Source: Atherix ibis
Taxonomy: Eukaryota; Arthropoda; Insecta; Diptera; Athericidae
Assembly (NCBI GenBank): GCA_958298945.1
Contig: OY282605.1
Location: forward strand, 30,420,811 to 30,484,810
Length of the DNA stretch: 64,000 bases
Direction: 5' to 3'
A program made the translations under genes and the position numbers. Below are positions 37,648 to 52,600 of this stretch, piece after piece; within the stretch, counting starts at the first letter, position 1; every line of letters begins with the position of its first letter. The notes under the pieces are model-generated. The model did not search any database. It worked only from the letters and a program-made list of their open reading frames with translations, and was not told where the DNA came from.

Positions 37648-40600
37648 AATTTAAGTAAAATATTAAAGAGAGAAGAAAAGACTAAAAGCTGAAAACATCA
37701 AGCATTAAATTGTTATAAGATGTTTTTAGAAGACGAAAATATATAAAAGAATCATCATATTCGATGGTGATGGACCATGTGGCATGGAATGGTGAAAGTT
37801 TTCCTCATTTCGATTATAAAATTACTCTCAACGGAAGAAATTTTATCGCTTAAGGATTGCTATCTTGTTTAGATACGCATAAGTGGCATTGTAGATACTA
37901 TAATGGCTAAATGATGCTTAACGAATCGATAGTAGTAGATTTCGGAATAGTATTCGATATAATATATCCTAAGCAGCATTATAGGTACTCGTAGAGAGAA
38001 TGTTTTATAATATGATAGTTCAAAATTTTATTGAAAGACATTGTTGATTGTAGGAGTAGGAATTAAAGATTCAATTAAGAGCAAACAATTCCAACTTTTT
38101 ATAAAGAAGCAGAACAGATCAAAATTGAAAGTGTACATAGAAAAGATGCATTTCTATAAGATTAAATTAAAGCAAAAAGATATATTTTTCTAGAGAAATA
38201 ATAATAATTATTATGATTTTGGCATTACTTTTTAAATTGTCTACAAAATTGATAGTTGTGCATATATCTGATAATTATCCAATGTATTATTTTGAAAATA
38301 AATATGCATAGTATATATTTAAAATTAAATTTTTATCAAATAATAAATTTAGTATATTACTTAAATTATGCCATTATGTAAAAATTATTATTTTACTCAA
38401 TTTATTGCAAAATTTTTTTCGTAAGACTCGATTTTTTAAATAGTAATTTTTGAAGACTTCTTTGAACATTTCGGACTCTAATTAATTGCACTAAAGTTTA
38501 AAGATTTTTTGCTTAGAACCTTAAAAATTATTTACGTAATCCAACAATATTAAATTGTATAATCTTAAAAGCTAATTAACATCGGAAAATCTCGAAATCG
38601 AAATTAGGTTCCGTTGGGGGTTTTTGCAAAGCGAAGCTAAAATTTTTTATCGTACAATATATTGTGTGGCTTGTGATGCCATTTTCTTAAAACCTGATAT
38701 ATAATTTAAATTAAAATCGTTCAGTTTGGATAAAAATAAATTGGTTATTATAAGGCTATAGCTCCTTCTTCATTTTCAAAAAAATAATACCTTTAGATCA
38801 AAATATGCATTAAAGAGTTACTTTTTGTGAATACAATGGCTTTAAATTAGCCACGTGTCGATGTGTTAAATGGCAATATTACATATTGTTACGATCTAAT
38901 AAATAGAGTCAATAGATATAGTAAAATATTTTTTTTTGTTTATTTAGGATTTTACTTATTTAGCAAAGTTGTAGTTTCACAAATAGTGTTTCTTTGTTTT
39001 GGTCGCTCGAATTCTAATTGATGCTTCTCGCTGTATTTCCACCTTACACTATATTTTTACGATTTGACTTAATTCACCGAACATTTAAAAAGCGTTTTCC
39101 GTTTATACTTACCGAATTTATTTGTCATTCGATCTATTAATGCTCGATTTTGAACAATCGTTCTTTAATCGCTATCCGGACCAAAATTACTCGCTGGTGA
39201 GCAGCGCTCATATTTATGCTGCTCCAACGTGATTCCAGAGCATTTTGAAATCGATCTTTCTGCAATTTCTATGAAACTCTCTGAAACCGCTCTTCTAGCA
39301 TCTTCTAGAATACATCAGCGCCATGTTAGGTCATAAGAATATTAACGTATCTACCGAGCGAAAAATAAGCTCACCGCTAAAAAATTTGTTTACCGAGCAA
39401 AAAATAAGCTAATATATCATATATTGATGCACCACAATCTAACGCATATTATAATTAAAATATTTTCCCTTTATCCTAGTCTATATAGTCCATTTCCGAT
39501 GTCCTTGCTTTCGAATTCTATTTTATTTTTGTTGTACTTTTGTGAAAGTTATGCAACTAATTTTGCTTATATAAGCACACTTAAATTTTCTCTTTGCCAC
39601 GTATTTGTACCTTGCCATAATACAAATACGATTTTATTAGTATGGAACTCGTGAAAAATATCGCTAAATCGTTCTTTTGATTCCCCATAGTACAATAGGA
39701 TGTAAATATATATTCTCTGAAGCATAATTGCAGTACTAGACGGATAAGCTTGAAAAGAAAGATTTGCTGGTGGAGCATGGTTTGGAAGGAGAACTAATGA
39801 ATGAATCGATGAATCCTCGTAAACGAGTTCATAGGTTGATGAGGGTTAGTATGAATCATAGTCGGTTGAGATAGAGAAATGGATAACAGATGGTGGTAGG
39901 CAGTTCTATTATTTTCTTTGTGTAGACGCGGTGAATGCCAGACATCGTGATTGTCATCAATTCTATGGATGGGAGCTTAACTAGGTTTGAGTGCCTTTTC
40001 CCAAAGTTCAGCTACTTTAGCCCACTTTGCGGCAACTATGCAAGAAGCACTGTCAGCGGCGATGATAATAGGTGTCAGGTTCAATCATTTCTAAGAGTAT
40101 CCTTTGTGCAATGCATTTTCAGAGTTTAATTTCCATGCCGAAATCCAATAGTGGACTATTCAAAACATTCTAGGACACCATAAACTCTTCAGTCGCATTT
40201 CTCTCTAAATTGGAGTGCTAAGCATAAAAGCAAAGCGAATATGTTTTTTTTTAGCTTTTGCATCGCATCATTTCACTTTTTCATTTTCATTTTCCAAATG
40301 TACTCGTATTTGCTGTAACTGTAGGCTAGTTGAAAGGTTTTTGACGAGCCCTGACTAACTCTAGATATGATTTTTACAGCTCACAGCACAAATAATGGAG
40401 CCGATGGCCTTTTCACAGTTAAATCAAATTTATTGCTGGCATTGTCTAGAAAAGAATTGGGGGCCAAAATTGAATGCCGTCCTCAAATGGAACATGGAGG
40501 CCGTATTGAATCCAAGTACGTCGAATTGGATCTTCAAGGTATGTATTGAAGCAATTTTGCGCTTTCATTTTAGGTATTTATTTTATTTCATTATTTTTCC

Positions 40601-43600
40601 AATTTCATTTCCTTCCTTCCGTTTCCGTTTTTTTTTCTCTCAACGATCTAAATCGAAATCCGCCAATCCATACTTCTTTTTCTTGAAGAATTCTCTTCCT
40701 TCCTGTATTTCCTTAAACATATTTTTATACTCTTTTCTATCATTGGCTTATTTCGATTTTACCATTCTATCGCTTAACTATTCTATTTTTTTTTTCAAAT
40801 TTTTTTCTTCTTTCTTTTATATAAAAATTCACTCTATCATATATAAGGATATATAGAAAAAGTGAAAAAGAAAAATAATAAATGAAAAGAAAAAGTCCTT
40901 ATTTGACTGAGGAAACCAATTTGGTAACGAATTGAATGTTAAAATGGATCAATTTATTGTGTCTTCATCAATATTGTGAAGAAGGATCAGAGCTTCCTTT
41001 TTTTATTATAAATTTTATTGTATTCATTTTTTTTTCTAGCCAACACTTCTTTTCACAAACCTCAGTCTTTTCTTTTCAAATCAACAAAATTTTCGAAATT
41101 CTTTCAATCTTATCTATTCTCATTTTTATTTTGAATTCTTTTTCAGTTCGTCCAACAAAAATTCATATGGAACTCGACAATGAGGAAATTATTAAAGGAG
41201 ATGAAGTCCATTTGAAATGTACAGTAAGTTGTCATCACTTATATTTTTCTATCTTTTCTATTCGATTACAATTGTTAAGATATTATCCAATTTGTATCCA
41301 TAAAATATAAATAATTTTTATTATATTATATTGAAAAATTTGTAATATATCTTTTATATTTCATAACAAAAATTTATGTATTTAGATAATTCTTGGTAAA
41401 TTGAAAAATATATAATGGATATTGTTATAATTTTATTTCATTTAATTTTTTTAAAAAAACTTGCTTATAATAAAATATAAATACACAGACGCAATATGAA
41501 AAGTCAGTAATAAATGCAAGAAATATAGTTAATACTAATAAAAGAGAATTTTTTTTATTATATGGTATTTTTAAAAAGACGCCATAAAAATTTTTATAAA
41601 TATATATTCATTAGTTTAGTTTAGATAACCATTATAATCACACAAAGTTTATGTTTTTATATTAATATGGAAAAAAGTGAATTTCGTGTGTTCATCAAAA
41701 AGCTTTTTTTTGAGGAAAAAAACAAGCTTGAAAAATATGATTGAGACTTCTTAATGTATCGTGTAGAATGATTCAGAAGTGATTTACTCAAGTATTATGC
41801 TCGTACGAGAATAAGAGACTCTGTGGGCCCAGAACTTCTAATTTGGCTCACTATCGAAGAAATAACTAATCAAATTTATAATATCGTTTTAAAATGAAAG
41901 AATTCACAATTATACACCAGAAATCAAAATTTCGTCAGACGACTGGAATTCTACTAGCAAACGTATACCAAAGAAAACAACTTAGGCTTAATTGGAGGGA
42001 ATGGTTATGGCTATAGTTTTCTGGGATGCGCATATTCATTGACTATTTTGCAAAATAAAAAACCGAAAATGAGACATTATTATACAGCTTTATTTGAAAT
42101 AATGAAATCAAGACAAAACAACCACATTTAGCAAAGAAAACCATTTGGTTTCATCATTATAATGCACGTCCACATTAATTGGCAATTGCAACCAATAAAA
42201 CTAATGCAATTATAATGTGAATAGCTTGTCCACCTACAGTTTTCTATAGATTTAGCTTTCTCCGGATTGTTTCTGTATAATTTATCACTGACTTATCATA
42301 CTGCCATAGATATTTTTTTGAAAACTAAAAAAAAAAAATATTTTTGCATTTTCTCCAAAAGATATTTAATGCTCGTCCACCTGTCGATGTAAGATGGTAT
42401 AATGATACGCAGTTAATATTTTCCAAAACTCAATTAAAACCTGGATTTCGTGTAACATCATCTGAAGTTAAAAATTCCGATGGCACAACAACTACGATAA
42501 CAAATTTATATTTTAATGCAACACAATATGAAAATAGTGTCCAAGTTCGATGTGAGGGTGATAATATTGTTCTGAAGGATAATAAGGAGAAGCCAATGCA
42601 TAGTACACGTATTATTTATGTTCAATGTAAATATAATTTTTGAAAATTATAATAAATTTGATTTTTTTTTTATTTGTTGGAATTTCTTTAATATTAAATA
42701 TTTTCCTATTTAGATCCGCCCATTATTATACAACAATCAGAAAAACAGACTGTTGTAGAAGGTAAAGAAATGCTTCTGAACTGTGCATATTATGCAAATC
42801 CGAATAAACTTAATCACGTACTATGGTGAGTGTAAGAAAAAAGTTAATTAAATGATATTTTTATAATGAAGTATAGATGAATGCAACAAGGCTGTACTTT
42901 CAGTTTTCTTTCAAAATGTGTTCAATTATAAAAAGTTTCTGGTTTATTAGCCATTTTATTAGTTCATATTTAATTGAATTTCAAATGTTGTCTGTTGTCA
43001 AAATACGAAAAACCATAAAACAGGAACTAAAATTGTGTTCATCAAAAATAGTCGTCTGTCGTTTGGATGGTTTTGTAGACGAGTGCGTAATGATGCAAAA
43101 CCGCATCTAATTAAAAACATATACAATATAAACACAGTGAACAATTTCCATTTCACTGCAGTCTCCTCCAGTCTTACGTACTACAATTTACTAGTTTATC
43201 AATGGAATAGCAACGAATTTCCATAGTACACAGTAATTCAATTGCCTGGCGACAGTTGCAGTGAAACGGAAATTTTTCACACTCGCACTGCAACCCTTTC
43301 TGCATACTTTATTAGCTAAACTCATTACGAATGACTTTGCACGAAATTGGAAAATTCAAATCAAAAATTTAAATATGCTGGAATTTGCCCTAGTTCTAAT
43401 TAATTCTTTATTGCAGGTTGAAGGATGGACAGGCCGTTATTACGAGCCATGCCCGTTTCGATGGTGCTACTCCTCTAACAACATCGTTGCGAGTACGTGG
43501 CGTAAAACGTGAAGACAGCGGCATCTACACATGTGAACTAGGAAATGCGGTCGCAAAAAGTGTTTCCGAGGCACAAATACACATTGAGGTCCTATGTAAG

Positions 43601-46600
43601 TGTAAACATAAAATTTCCATTACTATTATCATTTTATCATTTATTCAGTATCTTTGATAAAATATTTCATTTGCAAATAGAATATTAAGTGCCCTTAATA
43701 AGGCATTATCCAATTTATGCTTTTTAAAGTAAAGTCATATCAAATATATTCTAAACACAAATTTTTATAAAATTTTAATTAAAAATTTTATAAAAATTTG
43801 TGTTTAGAATATATTCGATTTTCAATTTTTTATGCTGTTATATTGGCACTCATGTTTCTCACTTTTGCCGACAAGTTCGGCCATTTTGAATGTTCAGTTA
43901 ATTTTTTACAGCTGCTTTGCTTACACATGTTTTGGCTCGTCGTCGATTTTTGTCAATTTCAAAAAATGGATCAAAGAATCTGTTTCGGGAACAAGAAAAA
44001 ATTACAGGGGCTCAGATTTAGGGAATACGGTGGCTGCGGCATTATTATTGTATTGTTTTTGGGCAAAAATTCGCGCACACGCAACGATGCGTGAGAAGGG
44101 GTGTTATCATGGTGCAAAAGCCAATTTTTGTTCTTCCAAAAATCCGTGCTTTTCTGGCGGATTGCTTCATGCAACTTGCGCATAACTTGCAGGTAATATT
44201 TCTTATTGACCGTTCTACCCTGTGGCAAGAACTCATGATGCACCACACCCTTGCAATCGAAGAAAACTGTAAGCAAAACCTCTGCACATTCGACCGAACT
44301 TGGCGCGTTTTTTTCGGTCTTGGCTCGTGCGGCAGCTTCCATTGGGATGATTGAGCCATAAACCCATGACCAGTTATGTATGACCCTCTGGAACCATAAA
44401 CCCATGACCATAAACCCATGACCAGTTATGTATGACCCTCTGGAACAAATTTGGGTCGTCAAGGACAAAATCCAACAGCTCCTTAGCAATGTTATTGCGA
44501 TGCTGTTTATAGTCGAAATTGAGCACAAATCGAAGACGAGCCAGAACACGTGCAAGCAAAGCGGCTGTCAAAAATTAACTGAACTTTCAAAATGGCCGAA
44601 CTTGTCGGCATAAGTTGGAGATATGAGTACCAACGTAACGCCACAAAAAATCGAAAATCAAATATACATAACCCGCGAAAATTCAAAATACTTTTTTGAA
44701 CAGACCTCGTATGAGCCAATTAGACCGTCAAAATAAAATTCGTATGAGCCAATTAGAGCGTCTCTTTTCGGAGATACAATTTCATTTTCATAGTCAGTTG
44801 TGGGTTTTCATTACTCCATATAAAGTATCTAAATTTTATGTATTGACATATTCACTGAGTGAAAAATGAGCCTCATCACTGAAGAAAATTTTATTCCAAA
44901 ATCTCCTCTTAAAACACGAAACGCAGCTTCGGTTAAATTATCACATTTATAGAAAAATATGTACAATTAAATTATATTTGTTTCTAATATTAAATCTTAT
45001 AATATCAAATGGCATAGTTCAGTTCTTAGTATATTTTTTTATAAATAATATTATAGTTAATAATTTATTTTAAAACAGAATTATTTTTTCCAAACCATTA
45101 AATAGATAAATTTTTATTTTTCTAAAGTTTCATTCTTCATTCTTATTGTTAAAATTATTGTTATTATTTTAACAATAATTTAATAAAAAAAACAATAACA
45201 AAAAAACACTTATTTTTAAATACGAAATAATTTTTCTTTCTTATTCTTAATTAATTATGAATATTTCGAAATATATTTTACTTATAATTATTATTAGAAT
45301 AAAACAGAACTCATTCTAATGGAATGGAATTATTTAAACAAATATTGATTTATATTATATAGATCCACCTACAGTGATGCTGAGCATGGATCCTGACACA
45401 CCAATTATCGAAAATCACGAAGAAAATGTTACACTTAATTGCAATGTTCTTACCGGTAATCCAATGACTCTGACAAAAGTTCGTTGGTTTCTTGAAAAGC
45501 AACTATTGAAGGAATTGCCCGAATGCGGGGGCAATACTACAAATGATGTAAGTTCGAAATGTAATTAATGCCAAGATGTTTCTCTTTTATACAATCAATA
45601 GTATACAAATAGAAACCATCTAAGAAAAATGTTTATTTATTAGTTTATATATGAATGCCTTTATACACATGTCCATATATATTCTCTTTATTTTCACGCA
45701 TTCAATCGAAACTGGCTTACGATTGGGATTAAATGTACATAAACTTATATACAATTATATATAGAGTGAGAATTTGTGTGACGTTGATCCTAGTAAATTG
45801 CTTCTACAAAATGTCGGACGTGAGTTTCTCGGCAATTACTCATGTGAAGGATTCAACGAGGCCGGTTGGGGTCCACAAAGCGACCAGAATAGTCTTACTG
45901 TAAGATTTATTTTTATCGAAATTAATTGATTCCATACATCCGCATATATATAAATCTATGATTATTGTTCAATAAAGGTATACTTTGAGCCTGGAAATGC
46001 CACATTGGGGCATTATCCTTTTGTTGGTAAAAAGAAGAGCAGCGTCACATTTGAGTGTACAGTCAAAGACAAAGGAAATCCACCCGCAACAAGGTATCTA
46101 CTAATCTGAAAACAGTCACTATTAAAAGATATTTTTTTATTGGTATTTTTAAAAATTCATATAAATAAATTTAACTAGATTTTTTTTTATTTGAAAAACT
46201 CTTGATCTGTAGTTAATTTGTCCATCAGATAAAAACGAAATATTGTTTTTAATAAAGAGTATTTCAAACTTCACGGAAGAAGTAATTGTTTCTTGGGCTG
46301 TATGGCATATGACACCGTCTTTTTGAAACCACATGTCGCAATTTAGGCATAAACAACTGGATTATCACCATTAACTGTTCTTCCTTAACCAGCTGAATTT
46401 TCGAAAAAGAATTGTCCGATGAAGCCCTCAGCCCAAAATCTGCACCAAACAGGTTGTGGATCCATTTATTTCTCAATAATCAATTGTGGTTTTGTAAAGT
46501 CATCAAGATGAAAATGAGCCTCGTCGTTAAAGATGACTTTGTTCCAAAAATTAGCATCCACTTGTTGTTCTAAAATCCTCCATTCGCTGTGCGTGGTCAG

Positions 46601-49600
46601 TAGTAAGCTTCAATTGAACTTTGTAAGCATGAAGATAAAAATCTTTAGAGAGCTTCTCGAAATGTCCCATTCATAATTGATGTTCCTGCACTCTCAGCAA
46701 CTCTCTCACGAACTGCTTCAATTTTTGAAGGACCGCCGCAATTTTTAAGATCACAAAATAATCCAGTTTTCCTAAGTTTTTTAATTAATTTCTTCACAGT
46801 TAATGAAGTTAAATCATTTTTTGTTTATATTTTGTACGAAAATTGCAATCTGTATCTGCCAAACCTTCATTATTTTTAAAATATTGCTCAATTATTGAAA
46901 ACGCATTGTTCTTTCGTATAGCGGTCCATTTTTACTAACCTTAAAATGTCATCTATCAAGTTGTCTTTTTTCTTTGTTAGGAACACTTCACTGCAGAAAT
47001 GGCGCAAAATTCAAAACTTGCGTGTTGTTTGGGACACTCTGTATAAGCTAAAAAACTATTTATTCAGATTAAAAACATAAAAACAAATTCTCTGCAAGAA
47101 AAATTTAGTATTTGAAAAAAAAAATGAATCCTGACCAAAGGATAAGTTATAGATTTTTATGAACAACTGGTCGGATAATAATCGGCGAGATAGGTTATGT
47201 TAAAATTTTTGATTTTGTTGCCAAACCAACTTGGCTTAGTGAGTATTTTCTTTTTAATGGCTTCCCGTGGTCAGCCTGAATACATGAAAAGTATTACTGA
47301 CTTTTCGGATGATAAATTATTGTTATTCGCGTTTTTGTTTTGTTAAGGTTCCGTTGGAAACGAAATGGAGTAATATTACAGAATGTGACAACATCGAAAT
47401 GGACAGCTGAATCGATTGGACTTGATGATCGTACGAATTTCTCCTGTTTTGCATACAATGAAGCTGGTGATGGTGGGGCCGATACGGAACCTCTGAACGT
47501 CTATGCTGAACCAAATCCAATAAATAATATGCAGAGACACATTGGTGCCCTTGCCAACCAAACTAATGTTTCGATAGAATGTCGTGTTGAATGTTATCCA
47601 AAATGTATTGTGTTCTGGGCTAAGGATGGTACCATGCTAACAAATGCCAGCCGAGGATTTTATATAACCGAAGAGTACTTGCCACCAAATCCAGCCACGG
47701 GAGATTTTGAGAGTGTCAAATCTGTTTTGGTAAATCACAATTTGAGTTCATTTTCATTGTCGAATATTTTCAAATGCATTACAAATTCTATAGCATTTCA
47801 ATGTGACAGCGCGTCCCAACCAAAGATTCGACAATAGCGTCGACAATGGCGATTATATGTGTTGGTCAGATGGAAATCCAGCAGGTCCAGGTGTACGAAA
47901 TCGCACCGTCAACTTTAATGTGGAATGTAAGTAGAACAAATAATTCGAGTATTTTGGAAAATTTCATTCATTTCGAAAACAGATGACAATATCACAAATT
48001 GAACGAATAATTTTATATTTGTTCTCGCTTCAGATCCACCCTTTAACGTAACCATATCAGAGCCGAATTTCAATGTTACAGAAGGACATATTTCAAAATT
48101 AATTAGTTGCGAATCAAAAGGTCTTCCAGGTACAAAAAATTCCACCATACATTTTCTTCATAATAATTTGATAAAAAATAATATATAAAAAAATTCAGGA
48201 GAAAGTTTTACCTTTCTTAAAAGTTTTTTTCATGTTTATCTTATAGAACCGGAATACGTTTGGACATATAAGGACAATAATTCTGAGGTGAATGCAGGGA
48301 AGAATTTAATGATTACATGGCCAGTTACTAGAGCGGATGCTGGCTTGTATGTTTGTACGAGTACTAACAAATATGGAAAGGCTTCTGCACAGATACATAT
48401 GAACGTTTTGTGTAAGGATCTGATTTTTTCATAATAAAATATTTAAAAAAAATTTTAACTAATTTGAAATTCTTTACTTAATTAAAAATCATCCAAAATT
48501 AACAAATTTTTTGGTGAAAATTTCTTAGATTCGCCGACATGTAAGATTACAAGAAAGGAAGAAGACGATGTGGACACATTAATATGTACAGCAGATAGTA
48601 ATCCACCATCAGTAAGTGCTTAATATATGAGCATTTTTAAATTAAATTTAATTTTACTAATTGACAATACGAAATAATTTTCTTTTGTAATTTTTCAAAA
48701 GTGACCATTTCCAAAAATACCTCTTTAGTTTTCCACTTGAATTCGAGCTATTTTAAGAGATTTTATATAAAAGATAAAACCTTTTAAAAATGGATTAATT
48801 TGATTGGTATTTTTTTTTTAGATAAATATTTAAATTAATTGAAAATAGATTTTTTATGTTATTTTATTTAAGAATATTTACTATTTTTTATTTTCTTTAT
48901 TTAGGTTAACTTTGGATGGACTGTTAGTGCACAGAATCAATCGGTCGATGTTGGGACACCAAAAAACGAAGAAATGGTATCGTATTTGGTAATCAGTGAC
49001 ACACTTTTAGCAACAAGGATCTACACTTGTTATGTTAATAATACAGTTGGAAGCGGCAGTTGTTTTATTGATGTTGCCGGTAAGTTTTGAAAATATTTTA
49101 CAGATTCTCCTTTTAAAAATTTCTTTTTAGTTGCATGAAAAGTTACATAAACAATTGCACACTTTAGGATTAAAAAAAAAACTCTTTTTATCATATTAAA
49201 CTACTTATAAAATCACATATTAACTAGATAAAATGCTGCACACACACACACACACACAACCACATATATAAATACAAAATTGAATATTCTTGTAGGATAA
49301 AAAAAAAACTAAATAGATAAATAAATTTTAGTCTTAGAAACACGCTGAATTGAACAAATTCTTATTAGTTAATGTTAGTTAAATATGGTAAATGGTAATA
49401 ATTGCAATAAAAATGTTGCTCTTTTTATTTTTATTCTAAAAATAATTAAATGTAAATTTTTAAATAGTATAAGAAAATTTTTGTACCATAAAATAATGAA
49501 GATGGTCTGTTTGAGAAATATTTTTAACTCCGGTTATCTTATTTGAAGGATTATCCAATCTGAGCTATGAAAAATAAAGCTCTATAAAATATATAAAGAT

Positions 49601-52600
49601 TTTTATAAATTTTTTAATTCAATATACTCGTATTACGTTAGCTTTGTCATTATATTAATGATAGCAAAATTAACCTAATACAAGACTAAATTCAGGACTT
49701 CATCCTTTTGAGGTAATTTTTGATAATTTTTTTACACATTCAGGCTGTAATTCTGCCGCTATTCTAAATTAAAACAATTATTTGTCTTAATATAATACGA
49801 GGTCTGCTCAAAGAGTATCGCAAATTTTGAATTTCCGCGGATTACATATATTTGATTTTCGATTTTTTTTTGTGCCGTTATATTGGTACTTATGTATGTG
49901 TCTCACTTCTGCCGACAAGTTCGGCCATTTTAAATGTTCAGTTAACTTTTAACAGCTGCTTTGCTTGCACGTGTTTTGGCTCGTTTTCGATTTTTGCCTA
50001 TTCCAAAAAGCGGATCAAAGAATCTCTTTTGGGAACAATAAAAGGTCACAGGGGGCCCAATCTGGGGAATATGGTGGCTGCAGCATTATTAGTATGTTGT
50101 TTTTGGCCATAAATTCGCGCACGAGCAACAATGTTTTTCCACAAATCCGGGCGTTTCTGGCGGATTGCTTCACGCAACGTGCGCATAACTTAAAGGTAAT
50201 ATTCCTTATTGACTGTTCTACCCTGTGGCAAGAACTCATGATGCACAACACCCCTGTAATTGAAGAAACCTATAAGCAAGACCTTCACATTCAACCAAAC
50301 TTGGCGCGCTTTTTTTCGGTCTTGGCTCGTGCGGCAGCTTCCATTGGGATGATTGAACTTTGATTTCCACGTCATAACCATAAACCCATGATTTGTCATC
50401 AGTTATGACACTCTGGAGCAAATTTGGGTCGTCTCGGCCAGAGTCCAACAGCTCCTTAGCATTGTTAATGCCATGCTCTTTTGTGTCAAAAATGGGCAAA
50501 AATCGAAGACGAGCCAAAACAAGTGCAAGCAAAGTAGCTGTCAAAAATTAACTGAATATTCAAAATGCCCAAAATTGTCGGCATAAATATAAATGAGAGA
50601 TATGAGTACCAATATAACGCCACAAAAAAACATCAAAAATCGAATATACGTAACCCGCGGAAATACAAAATTTTCGATACTTTTTAAACAGACCTTGTCT
50701 GTTTTAAGGTTTTACGAAAAATATCCAAACTATTCCCAATCGTACAATTTTTGATATTTGATGACGCCAACCAATTAGCGTCATCAAATATCAAAATAAT
50801 GAGTTTTGGGAACTTTTCGTCCAAAATTTCTGCGAAGCCAAAATTTGTAGTGTTGTGTATCACAAAGTACCTTTTTGGTCAAAAAAAATATATTTTTAAT
50901 TAAAATCTTCAAGTCAAAGCTAAAAAAATTGACTGTAACCATTTTTTCTATATTCATTTTCAAAGAAGTACAGGCCAATGACAACTTCAGACTAAAATTT
51001 ACGCTTCCATAAAGTTATTTGTAGGTTTTTAAGAGTCTTATATGGGATAATTTTGCTTATTCAAGTATCTGTCAAGAGAGAAATTAGCTTCATTGCTTAA
51101 GAAAATTTTGCGCAAAATGCTCACCTTCTTACAGAAAATTTTTACAACTTTTATACACACTGTTTTAATAATTTTTCAATATATAATATTCTATGGCAAA
51201 ATATTTAAACAAATAAAAAAAATTCCTTTTAATATTTTCATTCAAAAGCAGTCAAATAATAGTGCTGTGTACTTTTCAAATTATTAAATGGATAATCCTT
51301 CAGATGTTCAGATACGAAACGTACTTTTTATTAAACTAAATTCAAAAATTTAAAATTCTCATTTTTTTTGAGATTCATAAATACAAACACAATACATGTT
51401 AAAAATTACGTATTATAATAATATTTGGAAGAGATACAAAAACTAATATCATAACTGAATTCATATTAAAATAATTGCTTTTATTTAAATTCTAAATGCC
51501 ACATAGTAAGGCCTAAACGTAAGTAAATTTATAAATAAATTAATAAAATTTTTAAATTCCATTTGCATGTATTTATAAATAATAGCAGCTTATTGCAATT
51601 ATATGCACAATATTTGAATACGTTTTACTTTTCTTTTTTAAGGAAATTAATTTAATTTTCATTAATCTTTCTTATAAATTGTATTTATATCTATCATAGC
51701 TAAAATCATTTTCATAGTTCATTTTAGACCAAATAGTTGATTTGTTATTTTTCTTTTATACATATTAATTTTATTAAGTTTATTGGAACAGAATTTTACT
51801 TTTCACTATTACTCCTTTCCATAGAAGCATTTATTATATGATTAGTGAACGGACTCTACGAAATGAAAACATTTTTTATTGCTTCAGGAAAATATTTTGT
51901 CCCTATAACATTTTATTTCAATAGTATCAATAAAAGTAGCTGTAGGAAAAAAATAGAACTGGTCACGAAAGTAGTAATAATAAAATTTAATAGCCACCAC
52001 CATCAGGATACGGTCAGTGGAACTCTTTTCAATTCTTAGCCATTATTTCTACTTAAAGACCTGCTAAAAGTCAATTGAATGGCAACGAAAAAAAATAGTG
52101 CAGAAATTGCTTGTTGCTATAATCGATTTATCGTAGTAGTTAAAAAAATATTTAATTATCGCAATTATCGTATTCATTTTCGAATTCGACTTTCCCTACT
52201 TCAACATTCTATCAACTTGTACGATTGGCATATTAACCAAAAACTTTTCACTAACTCAGCCGAATGGAATTCTGTGTCCCGAAAGAACTATTTACTAATG
52301 GTTTTATAGCGTTCTATATTGTAGGGAAATTCCTTTAAATAACATCGCGATTATAATAATTATTAGTCTAATTGTTATTATTATTCAAATTAGGATTTAG
52401 GTCACATTTTTCCAGAATATATTTTCATAGTATTATAGACGTTTCTATTTAGTACTATTACTAATTAGAAATTTTGTACGCAGTTTGAGTATGAATTTAT
52501 GATATTGAATAGAAAAAATAAATCGTATACGATACCATTGGTGAATAATTATAATTATAATACTACGAAATTGATTCTATTTAATTTATACATTCTAGAA

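Noticed and set aside
38430..38510. Possible further family D relic
   Set aside because: The match to the C-terminal end of family D is short and weak and could be AT-rich coincidence, so it is only mentioned in passing.
40539..40856. Long + frame running past exon 3
   Set aside because: It begins in exon 3 in another frame or passes the gtatgt donor, and becomes Phe/Ser-rich low-complexity translation of T-rich intron.
47730..47837. Open frame continuing exon 11 to a stop at 47837
   Set aside because: The motif order breaks after SVKSVL, and a 64-base gt-ag intron restores the Ig text (HFNVTARPNQRFD); the extension is intron read-through.
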